From Pyxidicoccus caerfyrddinensis (lineage in GTDB: Bacteria; Myxococcota; Myxococcia; Myxococcales; Myxococcaceae): a stretch of 64,000 bases of DNA. Of the stretch, positions 36,797 to 46,494 are shown in pieces. The position numbers and the translations under genes were made by a program. Every line of letters starts with the position of its first letter. Within the stretch, counting starts at the first letter, position 1. The DNA is taken from positions 186,001 to 250,000 of the forward strand of contig NZ_JAAIYA010000006.1 in NCBI RefSeq assembly GCF_010894405.1, given 5' to 3'. The notes below the pieces were generated by a model. It searched no databases. It saw only the letters and a list, made by a program, of their open reading frames with translations, and was not told the origin of the DNA.

Positions 36797-38518
36797 CTAT
36801 CGCAGCGGTTGGCGCTCCAGCGCCCGTGCGAAGGCGTCCGTCCGCTGCCCCGCCACGCACACCGGCAGCCCCTCCAGCACGCCGCAGCGGGCACCCTGCT
36901 GGAGGAAGGCCCCGAGCGCCTCGGGCGCGACCACGTAGGCCGTGTCCGCGTCCACGCCCCCGGGGGGCAGCCGCGCCTGGCACTCCCGCGCCAGCTCCGG
37001 CGGCGTGCGTGACGCGTAGCCGCTGTTGAAGGTCAGTCCCAGTCGATAGGCCGTGTAGCCGAGCGCGTTCACCAGTGGCTCTTCATAGCGGCATACCCAC
37101 TGGACGTGGGGCGGGAAGAGCGCGAGGTGCTGGTAGGCGCCGCGCAATTCCGCCCACTCGGGGGCCTGGAGGCGGCGGAAGCTGCCGGGCCGGTGCAGCG
37201 GGCTGCGCTCCGCGCGCCAGTCATACGCCTGCACCGCGACGGCCAGCACCAGCGCCGCCGTGCCCACCCAGGGCCGTGCCCGCCACAGCCGCAGCCACAG
37301 CAGCACCGCGCAGGCCACCAGCAGGTAGCTCAGCGGCCACACGAAGCGCCCCGACGAGCGGAACGCCGACGTCAGCCGCGAGAGCGGCGCGTACAGCGCG
37401 CCCAGGTCCGCCACCTGCCGCCCCGTCCACGTCACGCGCCAGGACAGCGCGTAGACGGCCATCAGCAGCACCGTCACCGCCACCGGCACGCCGCGGCGCC
37501 AGGGCACGCCGCGCAGCGCGGAGAAGCGGAACACGGTGGCGAGCAGGGACAGGGCGAGCAACAGCAGCGCGCCGGCCCCGAGGTAGCCGAAGCCCTCGCC
37601 CTGTCTCGGCGCCGCGTTCAGCGAGGGCAAGAGCTTCGACCAGCCCATGGGGTTGAACAGCGTGGCCAGGTCCGCGGAGAAGTCACCGAAGCCCTCCGCG
37701 CCCAGCCCGCTGCCGCCGAAGTAGCCGAAGAGGGCGAAGACGCCCACGTCCAGCACGAGGAAGCCCACCGCGGCCGCCACCGCCGCGCCCCACCCCAGCA
37801 CCCGGCCGAGCGCGAGCCGCACCGCCAGCGCCACCGCGAGCGGCGCGAGCATGGCCACCAGGTACGGGTGCGTGCCCGCGCCCACGGCGTTGAACAGCGC
37901 GGCCAGGGCCAGGGCCTTCCTCGCGGCGTGGGCATCCGGCGTGTCGCGCAGGTGCAGCCACAGCATGGCCACCAGCAGCCAGTGCGCGCACAGCGTGGGG
38001 TGGCCGAAGCGCGCCGCCATGGGCGGGGCCAGGGCCAGCAGCGCGCCGCCCAGCACCTGGTGTACGGGGCGCGGCGACACCACCGCCACCAGCCGCGCGC
38101 CGAAGTACCCCATCAGCACGAAGCACAGCCCCAGCCACGCGCCGGTGTACTGGAAGTCCGCGGGCAGCAGGGCGCTGAAGGGCTTGAGCAGCACCGCCAC
38201 CAGCGGGTTGCCGTCCGTGAGCGCCACGGAGGTGCCGTAGGGGTAGAGCTGGTTGGGCGAGGACGACAGCGGCAGGCCCCACGGGGCGTTGCGGTAGAAG
38301 AGCCAGCCGAAGATGTGGCCCGCCCAGTCCTCGCGCATCATCCAGTCGATGCGCGTGGGCGGCAGCACGTTGCCGCCGCCCAGCCACAGGAACCAGCCCA
38401 GCCCTGCGAGGGCGGCCACCCAGGGTGCCCAGCGGCTCGTGCGAGTGGGGACGGGTGAAGGCGGCGCGAGCGCCGGCGGGGAGGGCTCCATCAACGCCGG
38501 CGGACTCGGGTTCGGCAT
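36797..38518 (-). CDS. Polytopic membrane protein, DUF6311/glycosyltransferase-like
   Basis: The 573-residue product has about 10-12 hydrophobic helices between residues 30 and 460 and a C-terminal soluble domain with scattered Cys. The loop after the first helix (WMMREDWAGHIFGWLFYRNA, YPYGTSVALTDGNPLVAVLL) resembles DUF6311 proteins, which look like GT-C glycosyltransferases working on lipid-linked sugars. Acidic residues in the first large loop would suit that role. The function is inferred only from topology. The start was set at ATG 38518; ATG 38491 is possible. It lies 64 bases after the last lipoprotein gene of the upstream operon and may be read through from it. Confidence 0.75.
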   Translation of the reverse strand: MPNPSPPALMEPSPPALAPPSPVPTRTSRWAPWVAALAGLGWFLWLGGGNVLPPTRIDWMMREDWAGHIFGWLFYRNAPWGLPLSSSPNQLYPYGTSVALTDGNPLVAVLLKPFSALLPADFQYTGAWLGLCFVLMGYFGARLVAVVSPRPVHQVLGGALLALAPPMAARFGHPTLCAHWLLVAMLWLHLRDTPDAHAARKALALAALFNAVGAGTHPYLVAMLAPLAVALAVRLALGRVLGWGAAVAAAVGFLVLDVGVFALFGYFGGSGLGAEGFGDFSADLATLFNPMGWSKLLPSLNAAPRQGEGFGYLGAGALLLLALSLLATVFRFSALRGVPWRRGVPVAVTVLLMAVYALSWRVTWTGRQVADLGALYAPLSRLTSAFRSSGRFVWPLSYLLVACAVLLWLRLWRARPWVGTAALVLAVAVQAYDWRAERSPLHRPGSFRRLQAPEWAELRGAYQHLALFPPHVQWVCRYEEPLVNALGYTAYRLGLTFNSGYASRTPPELARECQARLPPGGVDADTAYVVAPEALGAFLQQGARCGVLEGLPVCVAGQRTDAFARALERQPLR

Positions 38519-38582
38519 GGCGGCCTTGGCACGGACGGCACTGTAGGGCCGTGCTTCCGGCACGGGCAAGCGCCGTGCGGGC

Positions 38583-40613
38583 CTACGGGCCGCAGGCCGT
38601 GTCGGCGTTGCGCTCGATGGCGAACTCGGTGGCCGGGCCGGTGTAGACGCCCGTCGCGAGCGACGTGGCGAGGCACCCCGGGAGCTTCGGGTTGTCCGTG
38701 ACGTTGAAGTGCCCGGACACCTGGACCAGCCCGTCCAGGTCCAGCCGGACGAGCTCGGGGTTCTCCTGTACGACCAGCCCATTCAGCTCGCGCAGGGCGC
38801 GCAGCTGCGTCAGGCTCGTCAGGGCGCCGTTGCGCACCACCCAGAGGTACCTCAGGCTCACCAGCTGGCTGAAGCCGGAGAGGTCCGTCAGCAGCGGGTT
38901 GTCGGCGAGGTTGAGCACGTTGCCCACGTTGCGGAGGCTGGGGGCGCCCGACACCTCCACCAGCTTCGGGTTGAAGGTGAGGGTGAGCATGGTGTCCACC
39001 GACTCCAGCAACGGCATCGGCCCCACCGTCTCCAGCCCGTAGTTCCCCTCCACGGACATGTAACCGGCGTGCTCGAGCCGGCTCAGCTCCAGCACGCGCA
39101 GGCTGCGGTTGCTGGCCACCTGGAGGCTGCCGACGACGCGCTCCAGCTTCGACAGCGCCGCAACGCTCTCCAGGGCGTCGTTGGCTTCGATGCGGAAGTG
39201 CCCACCGACGGTCTTCAGCTGCTCCAGCCCCGCGAGCGAGCTGAGCGTCCAGTTGTTGTAGATGCTCACATCGCCCTCCACCTTCTGGAGATTGCCGAAG
39301 GTCAGCAACGACTTCATGGCCGAGTTCTCCTGGAAGGTGAAGGAGCCGGACAGCTCCTGGACGTATGGCAGCGCCGGCCCGCCCGCGAGCCGCGTGTTCC
39401 GCGACACCTTGAGGTCCCGGCGCGGGGACACGGCCGACAGCCCGAACAGCGTCCCCAACTGGGCGTTGAGCTCCAGCTTCAGGTCGGTGCCAATCCGCAG
39501 CACGTGCTCCGGAATGGGACCGGGCGGGCCGAGGGTGAGCACGTCGAGACTGTCGTTGCTGGTGATGACAACGGCCTCGCTCACGGAGCGCAGGCCCATC
39601 AGCTCCACCCGGGTCAGTGCCGGGTTCCCGGAGATGCTCAGGGAACCCTCCACCGAGACGAGCCCGGGCAGCACCACCTGCGAGAGGTCCGTGCCGTTGA
39701 TATCGAGCCCGCCCCGGATGTGGGAGATGGCCTGGAGCGCCGCGAGGTCCGCGGCGTCCCGCACCTGGTACGTCCCCTCGTAGGTGGCGGTGGGCTGGCA
39801 CACGTACGCGGTGACGAGCACCTCGTTGGCAGACAGCTTCGCGTCCCCGGTCAGGTCCAGGCCGGCCCCCACCGAGGTGCCTCCCGTGGGGCACCGCGTG
39901 CCCGCGGGCTCGGGCCGCAGGAGCAGGAGCACCGCTTCGGGCGCCATGCACATGCGCACGGAGGTCCGCGCCTCCGCGTCGTCGAACACCCCATCCTCGT
40001 CCACGTCCACGCCCGCCTCGAGGAGCGCGCCGGTCTGCTCGCACCCGGGCGGGGGCTGCGCCAGCGCGAGTACCCGCGCGAGCACTGGCGCCGGCTCCAT
40101 GCAGCCGTACACCTCGCGGGAAATCTCCACGTCGTCCAACAGCCCATTCCCGTCCACGTCTCGCCCGGCGTGGGAGACCTGGCCGCCATTCGGGCACTTC
40201 TCCCCGGGTGGCACCTGCCGCGTGCGCACCAGCACGTCCGGGATGGCCGTGGCGCAGACGTACTCGGTGGCCGTCACCTCGCCGTCGTCGAGCTGCCCGT
40301 CCGCGTCCGTGTCCGGACCGGTGCGCACCGCCCGCCCGCCGTGCTCGCAGTGGAGGCCTTCCGGCTCCTGCTGGCTGTACGCGAGCACCGTGGTGCAGGC
40401 GTACTCGGTGGCCGTCACCTCGCCGTCGTCGAGCACGCCGTCGTCGTCGAGGTCCAGGCCGGAGTGCACCGTCTGGCCGCCCTGCGGGCAGTGCGCGCCC
40501 GGAGGCTCCGGGGTGATGCGCGTGCGGGCCGCGTGCGAGGGGACGATTTCCCCCAGGTCGATGCCGTCACAGCCCGCCACCAGCGCGAGCACCACCAGCC
40601 ATGTCGAGCGCAT
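38583..40613 (-). CDS. Lipoprotein with five EF-hand-like Cys repeats and L-domain-like region (paralogue C)
   Basis: The 676-residue product has a lipobox LVAGC at residues about 12-16. Five Cys-bounded repeats (to about 260) follow, each with a GG, a D-x-D-x-D-G loop and an EV motif (for example GLDLDDDGVLDDGEV), as in DUF7151-type repeats; they look calcium-binding. Residues about 270-676 form a Leu-rich receptor-L-domain-like solenoid with repeated units such as NPLLTDLSG. It is the third of three tandem paralogues and the most diverged, notably in its Cys-poor fourth repeat. The predicted location is the outer membrane or cell surface. Confidence 0.85.
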   Translation of the reverse strand: MRSTWLVVLALVAGCDGIDLGEIVPSHAARTRITPEPPGAHCPQGGQTVHSGLDLDDDGVLDDGEVTATEYACTTVLAYSQQEPEGLHCEHGGRAVRTGPDTDADGQLDDGEVTATEYVCATAIPDVLVRTRQVPPGEKCPNGGQVSHAGRDVDGNGLLDDVEISREVYGCMEPAPVLARVLALAQPPPGCEQTGALLEAGVDVDEDGVFDDAEARTSVRMCMAPEAVLLLLRPEPAGTRCPTGGTSVGAGLDLTGDAKLSANEVLVTAYVCQPTATYEGTYQVRDAADLAALQAISHIRGGLDINGTDLSQVVLPGLVSVEGSLSISGNPALTRVELMGLRSVSEAVVITSNDSLDVLTLGPPGPIPEHVLRIGTDLKLELNAQLGTLFGLSAVSPRRDLKVSRNTRLAGGPALPYVQELSGSFTFQENSAMKSLLTFGNLQKVEGDVSIYNNWTLSSLAGLEQLKTVGGHFRIEANDALESVAALSKLERVVGSLQVASNRSLRVLELSRLEHAGYMSVEGNYGLETVGPMPLLESVDTMLTLTFNPKLVEVSGAPSLRNVGNVLNLADNPLLTDLSGFSQLVSLRYLWVVRNGALTSLTQLRALRELNGLVVQENPELVRLDLDGLVQVSGHFNVTDNPKLPGCLATSLATGVYTGPATEFAIERNADTACGP

Positions 40614-40653
40614 CGTCCAGGTCCTCCCCCAGGGCGCGCGGCCCTTCCCACCG

Positions 40654-42681
40654 TCAGTTGCCGCAGGTGGCCGTGTCGTCGTTGTGGGTGATGTGCCGCC
40701 GCGCCGGAGTGCCCGTGTAGACCCCTTCCGCGAGCGCGGTGACCAGGCACGTGGGCAGCTTCGCGTTGTCGGTGACGGTGAACTCCTGCGACACCGTCTG
40801 CAGCGCATCCAGGCCGAGCCGGGTCAGGTTCGCGTTCTCCGTCAGGTTCAGTTCCATCACCTCGCGCAGGTCCGCCAGGGCCCCCAGGCTCGTCAGCGCG
40901 GGGCTGCGCTGCACCGTCAGGACCTCCAGGCGCGTCGTCCGCGAGAGCGGCGACAGCTCGGTCAGCAGCGGGTTGTCGGCGAGCGTCAGCTGGGAGATGT
41001 ACAGGAGGCCGCCCAGGTTGCGCAGGCCGAGCAGCTTCGGGTTCTCCCGGATGTCGAACTGGAAGTCGACGGACCGCAGGGCGGGCATGTCACCCACCCA
41101 CTCCAGCTGGGGACTCAAGCGGACGACGAACCCCTGCATCTGTTTGAGCGCCCACATGCCCTCGGTGGTGCGCATCGAGTCGTTGGCGCCGAGGTTGAAC
41201 CAGCCGGCGATGGTCTGCAGGGAGGACATCCCCGACAGGTCTTCGAGCAGGTCGTTGTCGATGACCGACAGGCCCGAGCCGATGAGGGCCAGGTTCGTCC
41301 CCGACAGGGACCGCAGGCCGCCATTGCCGCTGATATGCACGTTGCCGCCCACCTGCCGCAGGTTGGGGAAGGGAAGCGCGTGCAGCGAGGCGTTGTCCGA
41401 GACGACGAGGCCGCCCGGGAGCGACACGATGTTTTCGAAGCCCGGCTCCTGGAACTCGACGAAGTCCAGCGCGTCGTTGTCCTCCAGGGCCACCGCATGC
41501 GGGACCACGAAGTGCAGCCCGGCCATGCTCTTGAGCTGCGTGTTGGAGCGGAGGGTCAAGACCGTCTCCACCCACAGCCGCTCACCCCAGGCGCCGCCGA
41601 GTACCAGCGTCTCCAGCACCGGGTGCGAGGACACCTGCAGGTCGTAGTCCACGAAGCGCAGGCCCGGCAGCTCCAGGCGTGTCAGGAGGTTGTTGCCGTC
41701 GATGGTCACCCGCCCCTCCACCACCGACAGGCCCGGGAGGACCACCTCGGTCAGCGCGGTGCCCAGGATGGCGAGGTGGCCCTTGATGTGGGAGATGCCC
41801 TGGAGCGCCGCGAGGTCCGCCGCGGTTTTCACCGAGTAGTCCCCGAAGTACGTGTGCAGCGGCTGGCACACGAAGGTCTCCGAGGTGGCCTCCGCCTCGC
41901 CCAGCTCGCCGTCCTGATTCGCGTCCTCGCCCGCCTGCACCCGCGTGCCGCCGGCGGGGCACCGCGCGCCCACGGGCTCCGGGAGCAGCTTCACGACCAC
42001 CCGGTCGACGTCCACGCAGAGGTCCACCCGGGCCCGGCTCTCCCCGTCGTCCAGCTCGCCATCCCGGTTCGAGTCCGGCCCAGCCTCCACCGACGTCATC
42101 GTGCCGACGCAGACGAAAGGCTGCGGCTCGAAGCCGCGCACGCGGGCGAGCACCGTCTCCGGCTGTGTGCAGCCGTACACCTCGCGCGTGACTTCGCCGT
42201 CCTCCAGCTCGCCGTTGCCGTTGGTGTCGTGCCCGGCGCGCGACAGCTGGCCGCCATGCGGGCACTTGTCCCCGGGCCGCACTTCCTGCGTGCGCACCAG
42301 TACGGCCGGGACGGCGGTGGCGCAGAGGTACTCGGTGGCCGTGACTTCGGCGTCGTCGAGCGCGCCGTCGGCGTCCACGTCCACGCCCGTCTGGACCGCC
42401 TGCCCGCCCAGAGGACAATGCGCCCCGGCAGGCTCCGCCGCCTGGCGCGTCAGCGCCGTGGCGCAGGCGTACTGGGTGCTCGTCACCTCGCCGAGGTCGA
42501 GCACGTCGTTGTCGTTCAGGTCCAGGCCGGACAGCACCGCGCTGCCGCCGTGCGCGCAGTGGACGCCGGGAGGCTCCGCGGCCACGCGGGTGCGCGCCGC
42601 GTGCTGCTTCACGACGTCGTCCAGCTGGATGCCGTTGCAGCCGGCCGCCAACGCGAGCACTGCCGTCCAGGTCCATCGCAT
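40654..42681 (-). CDS. Lipoprotein with five EF-hand-like Cys repeats and L-domain-like region (paralogue B)
   Basis: The 675-residue paralogue has its lipobox at LAAGC and the same order: five Cys/GG/D-x-D repeats (for example GVDVDADGALDDAEVTATEY) followed by the L-domain-like solenoid, with a C-terminus PTCLVTALAEGVYTG like its neighbours. The start at 42681 (MRWTW) matches paralogue A. It is separated by 32 and 40 bases from the paralogues on each side, so all three are co-transcribed. The product is a putative surface adhesin or ligand-binding receptor; the ligand is unknown. Confidence 0.85.
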   Translation of the reverse strand: MRWTWTAVLALAAGCNGIQLDDVVKQHAARTRVAAEPPGVHCAHGGSAVLSGLDLNDNDVLDLGEVTSTQYACATALTRQAAEPAGAHCPLGGQAVQTGVDVDADGALDDAEVTATEYLCATAVPAVLVRTQEVRPGDKCPHGGQLSRAGHDTNGNGELEDGEVTREVYGCTQPETVLARVRGFEPQPFVCVGTMTSVEAGPDSNRDGELDDGESRARVDLCVDVDRVVVKLLPEPVGARCPAGGTRVQAGEDANQDGELGEAEATSETFVCQPLHTYFGDYSVKTAADLAALQGISHIKGHLAILGTALTEVVLPGLSVVEGRVTIDGNNLLTRLELPGLRFVDYDLQVSSHPVLETLVLGGAWGERLWVETVLTLRSNTQLKSMAGLHFVVPHAVALEDNDALDFVEFQEPGFENIVSLPGGLVVSDNASLHALPFPNLRQVGGNVHISGNGGLRSLSGTNLALIGSGLSVIDNDLLEDLSGMSSLQTIAGWFNLGANDSMRTTEGMWALKQMQGFVVRLSPQLEWVGDMPALRSVDFQFDIRENPKLLGLRNLGGLLYISQLTLADNPLLTELSPLSRTTRLEVLTVQRSPALTSLGALADLREVMELNLTENANLTRLGLDALQTVSQEFTVTDNAKLPTCLVTALAEGVYTGTPARRHITHNDDTATCGN

Positions 42682-42713
42682 CGGTGTTTCTCCTCGGCGC
42701 CCGGGGCAGCCGC

Positions 42714-44741
42714 TCAGTCGCAGGTGGCCGTGGAGTCGTTGCCGGCGATTTGCGGCGCGCCCCCGCCGCCCTTGTACGCAAGCGTCGCGAGCGCGGTGGC
42801 CAGGCACGTGGGCAGCTTCGGGTTGTCCACGATGGTGAAGAACATGTCCACGCGCTGCAGGCCGGTCAGGTCCAGCCGGGTGAGGTTGAGGTTGTCGACG
42901 AGCGTCAGCTGCTCCAGCGAGCGCAGGTGGCCCAGGTCGGCCAGGGTCGTCAGGCCGCTGCTGAACTCCACGCCCAGCACGCGCAATGACTCCAGTTGCT
43001 CCAGGCCCTTCAGGTGCGTCAGCAGCGGGTTGTGGCCGACGAACAGGGTGTCCAGGCTGCGAAACTTGAAGGTGCCCAGGGAGGTGAGCTTCGCGTTCTC
43101 ACTGATGCTGAGGTGGCTCGCGAACCTCAGCATGGGGAACGCGGCCACCGTCTCCAGCAGGGGGTTGCGGGCCACGTGGAGCAACCCCACCGAGGACAGC
43201 GTCTCCATCCCCGCCGTGGAGAGCAGGCCGTCGTTCTCCACCACCGTCAGGCCGCCGGTGACGGACTCGAGGGCCGGCATGCCGCTCAGGTCGGTCAGCG
43301 CGGCGTTTCGGGAGATGTCGAGCCTGTCGCCGATGGTCATCAGCGAAGCGCACGTCAGGGTGGGCAGCACCTTGTTGGAGGTGATGGTGAAGCTGCCACC
43401 CACCCGCCACAGGCTGGCGAAGGGCAGGCTCATCAGCGCGTCGTTGTCGCCGACGAGGATGGAACCCTTGAGCTCATGGAGCTCATCGAAGGACCCCGAC
43501 GTCACCATGGCGTCGTTGTCAGAGAGGGTGATGTTGCCACCGGGGACGATGCTCCTCAGCCCGAACAGCGTGGGGAGGCTGGCATTGCTCTCCACGTTCA
43601 GGTCGCCCGCAACCCAGAGCCGGCTGCCCGAGCCCATCTGGTTTCCGAGCTTGAGCGTCTCCAGCGCCGAGTTGTTGATGATGAGCAGGTCCTGCGCCAC
43701 GAAGCGCAGGCCGGTCAGCTCCATGCGGGTCAGCGAGCCGTTGTCGGTGATGACGAGCTGGCCCTCCACGGACTGGAGACCGGGGAGCACCACCTCGTTG
43801 ACGACAGAGCTGTTGATGCGGAGGGAGCCCCGGACGCGGCCGATGCCCTGGAGCGCCGCGACGTCCGCCGCGCTCTTCACCTCGAAGGTGCCGTCGAACG
43901 TGCGCGCGGGATGGCACACGGCCGTGCTGGCGCCCACCTCCTGGTCCTCGAACGTCCCGTCGCCGTCGTCGTCCGCGCCGACCTCCACGCGAATCCCCCC
44001 GGCGGCGCACGCGGCGCCGATGGGCTCCGGGCGCTGCCGGACGCGGAGCTGCGGGATCTCCGTACAGGCGATGACCGAGGCCCGGCGCTCGTCGTCGTCG
44101 AGCACGCCGTCGCGGTCCAGGTCCACGCCCGCCTCCACCAATGAGCCCTCGGGGAAGCAGGGTGACAGCCGCGAGGGAGCCTGGCTCGCGCGGGTGACGA
44201 CGGTGTCCGGCTCCGTGCAGCCATACACCTCGCTCGAGACTTCGGCGTCCTCCAGCTCGCGGTTGTCGTTGGCGTCGTAGCCGGCGCGCGACACCTGTCC
44301 GCCCAGGGCGCACCGCTCCCCGGGAGGCACGGCCTGGGCGCGCATCAGCACGCGCGGAATGGCCGTGGCGCAGAGGTACTCGGTGACCGTGACTTCGGCG
44401 TCTTCGAGCGTGCCGTTGCCGTCCACGTCCAGGCCCGTCTCCACCGCCCGGCCGCCATTCAGGCAGTGCGTGCCCGCCGGCTCCTCGCGCGTGCGCGTCA
44501 GCGCGCTCGGGGGAGCGTCATCACAGTCGTACGTGGTGCTCTTCACCTCGTCGTCGGCCAGCACGCCGTCGTCGTCCAGGTCCAGGCCCGTGAGCACCGC
44601 GCTGCCGCCGTGCTCGCAGTGGGGGCCCGCTGGCTCCTCGGTGATGCGGGTGAGCGGAGCGTGCTGCCGCACGAGCCGCTCCAGGTCGATGCCGTCACAA
44701 CCCGCCGACAGCGCGAGCACCACCATCCAGGTCCATCTCAT
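42714..44741 (-). CDS. Lipoprotein with five EF-hand-like Cys repeats and L-domain-like region (paralogue A)
   Basis: The 675-residue paralogue has its lipobox at LSAGC, five EF-hand-like repeats (GLDLDDDGVLADDEV, GLDVDGNGTLEDAEV and others, each between two Cys) and a C-terminal Leu-rich L-domain-like solenoid with NPLLTHL-type units. ATG 44741 was preferred over 44756 because it aligns with paralogue B. It follows the caspase-like gene by 34 bases and is the first of the three. Equal lengths of 675, 675 and 676 residues point to whole-gene tandem duplication. Confidence 0.85.
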   Translation of the reverse strand: MRWTWMVVLALSAGCDGIDLERLVRQHAPLTRITEEPAGPHCEHGGSAVLTGLDLDDDGVLADDEVKSTTYDCDDAPPSALTRTREEPAGTHCLNGGRAVETGLDVDGNGTLEDAEVTVTEYLCATAIPRVLMRAQAVPPGERCALGGQVSRAGYDANDNRELEDAEVSSEVYGCTEPDTVVTRASQAPSRLSPCFPEGSLVEAGVDLDRDGVLDDDERRASVIACTEIPQLRVRQRPEPIGAACAAGGIRVEVGADDDGDGTFEDQEVGASTAVCHPARTFDGTFEVKSAADVAALQGIGRVRGSLRINSSVVNEVVLPGLQSVEGQLVITDNGSLTRMELTGLRFVAQDLLIINNSALETLKLGNQMGSGSRLWVAGDLNVESNASLPTLFGLRSIVPGGNITLSDNDAMVTSGSFDELHELKGSILVGDNDALMSLPFASLWRVGGSFTITSNKVLPTLTCASLMTIGDRLDISRNAALTDLSGMPALESVTGGLTVVENDGLLSTAGMETLSSVGLLHVARNPLLETVAAFPMLRFASHLSISENAKLTSLGTFKFRSLDTLFVGHNPLLTHLKGLEQLESLRVLGVEFSSGLTTLADLGHLRSLEQLTLVDNLNLTRLDLTGLQRVDMFFTIVDNPKLPTCLATALATLAYKGGGGAPQIAGNDSTATCD

Positions 44742-44775
44742 GGCTACGCTTCTCATGGGCCGCCTCGCGCTGCCT

Positions 44776-46494
44776 TCAGCGCCTCAGCGCCAGCTCCAGA
44801 CCGTAGGAGCGGTCCCAGTGGTCATCCCCGTCGAGCGTGACGCGGTCCGCGGACAGCGTGGCCGCCAGCCGCAGCCGCAGCCCCGCCACCGTCGCCGTCA
44901 CGCCCGCGGCCGCGTGCGTGGTGAGCATCACCGGGTCGCCCATGCGCAGCGCGCCCTTCGTCACGCCCAGCATGCCCCAGCCGGCCCCGGCCTCCAGGAA
45001 CAGCGGCGCGCGGTACAGCCCCTCGGTGCCCACCAGCCCCTGCACCGTGGCGCGGTGCAGGCGGAAGCCGTCGCGCGCCACCGGCGTCAGCGCGTAGGTG
45101 CCGCGCACGCCGTAGTAGAGGAAGGGCGCGAACTCGTTGCGCCAGCCCACGCTCGGGCCCAGGGCGAAGGTGCTCAACCCCAGCGGGGCCCGCAATGCCG
45201 TCAGGCCCAGGTCCCAGCCCGTGGTCTTCGGAGAGCGCAGCACCAGGTGCGGCAGCGAGCCCCCTTCCGCGGGCGGGAAGGCTCGGCCCAGGTCCACCGG
45301 CACCAGGCCGGCGGCGGCCACGTATTGCTCGTAGAAGCCCTTGTCCAGGGGCACGGCGAACAGGCCGCGCCGCAGCGCCTCCTCGGCGGGACCGCGCTCC
45401 TGCAGCTCGCGCGAGGACATGTTCACCACCCCGGTGGACAGCTCCGCCAGGGTGATGCGCGCCTCCGCGTTGGGGGTGCGCACCCAGTACACGTCGCGCT
45501 CGGGCAGCCGCAGCAGCACGTACTGGTCTTCCGCGCGCCGCACGTCCGCCAGGCGCCGACCGTCGGCGTCCTCCACGGAGATGCGCGAGTGCTCGAAGCC
45601 GGAGGGCAGGGTGAGGCTCGGGCCCTTCGGGGCCGGGCCCACCAGCGGGCGCCGGGGCTCGGCGAGGGGTGCGAAGGCGTGGATGGTGAGCCGCGCCGGC
45701 AGGCCCTTCACCGCCTGGAGTGACGCGGAGACGAAGGCGCCCAGCTCGCTGTACTCCACCCGCCCGTCGCCGTTGATGTCCGCCGCGCCCATGAGGCCGG
45801 AGCGCGCCACGTGGCTGAAGACGCCGGCGCGGATGCGGGACCACTCGTGCGTCTCGCCGTCGTCGCTCTCCGCGAAGAGGGCGCCCACGGTGGGCCGGGT
45901 GGCCAGTTGCTCGCGCGCGAGCATGCCGCGCAGCTCCGCCAGCACGGCCGCGTCGGTGCCGCCGCCGCGGCTGCCCACCACGCCCGAGGCGCGGCACGCA
46001 TCCACGATGACGTGCACGTAGTCCGCGCCGAGCGGGTCCACCACGTCGGAGTAGAGGCTCGCCTTGTCCAGCCGCCCCCCCGCGAGGGTGAAGTAGGCGC
46101 GGCCGGCCTCGTCCGTGTTGCCGTGGCCCACGTAGATGACGAGCACGTCCGTCTGCCGGCCCAGCTCGTCGTCGGCCAGGCTGGCCGCGCGCAGCCTTGC
46201 CACTTCGCGCTTCACCTCGTCCGGCGTGGGCGGACGGGCCCCGGCCAGCACGGGCCGGCCGCCGGCACGCGTCGAGGCGTCCGCGTCCACCAGCAGCGTC
46301 GTCTCCACGCCCAGCCGCTGGAGCGTCTCCGCCCACAGCACGCCGTCGTCATCCGCGAAGCGCAAATCCGGCAGCGACGGGTCATCGCTGCCGTTGTGGG
46401 CGATGACCAGCGCGCGGCGCACCACCCCTTCCGCCGAGGCGCCGCGGGCGAACAGCAGCGCGACAGCCCCGAGGAGCAGTCCCAACTTTCTCAT
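44776..46494 (-). CDS. Secreted caspase-family (C14) protein
   Basis: The 572-residue protein has a signal peptide ending about residue 21. A caspase-fold domain (about 25-270) carries His124 in IYVGHGN and Cys167 in VIVDACRASG, the expected catalytic dyad. An EF-hand-like loop DINGDGRVEYSE lies just after it, possibly giving calcium control. The C-terminal 300 residues are rich in alternating hydrophobic strands and may form an outer-membrane beta barrel. The start overlaps the stop of the zinc-finger gene (ATGA). Export and the linked lipoproteins suggest a protease acting at the envelope. Confidence 0.88.
   Translation of the reverse strand: MRKLGLLLGAVALLFARGASAEGVVRRALVIAHNGSDDPSLPDLRFADDDGVLWAETLQRLGVETTLLVDADASTRAGGRPVLAGARPPTPDEVKREVARLRAASLADDELGRQTDVLVIYVGHGNTDEAGRAYFTLAGGRLDKASLYSDVVDPLGADYVHVIVDACRASGVVGSRGGGTDAAVLAELRGMLAREQLATRPTVGALFAESDDGETHEWSRIRAGVFSHVARSGLMGAADINGDGRVEYSELGAFVSASLQAVKGLPARLTIHAFAPLAEPRRPLVGPAPKGPSLTLPSGFEHSRISVEDADGRRLADVRRAEDQYVLLRLPERDVYWVRTPNAEARITLAELSTGVVNMSSRELQERGPAEEALRRGLFAVPLDKGFYEQYVAAAGLVPVDLGRAFPPAEGGSLPHLVLRSPKTTGWDLGLTALRAPLGLSTFALGPSVGWRNEFAPFLYYGVRGTYALTPVARDGFRLHRATVQGLVGTEGLYRAPLFLEAGAGWGMLGVTKGALRMGDPVMLTTHAAAGVTATVAGLRLRLAATLSADRVTLDGDDHWDRSYGLELALRR

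Noticed and set aside
39784-44280. Plus-strand open frame of about 1,500 codons opposite the lipoprotein genes
   Set aside because: It is a shadow of three paralogous lipoprotein genes; it is Ser/Arg/Pro-rich, and its repeats merely mirror the real repeats.
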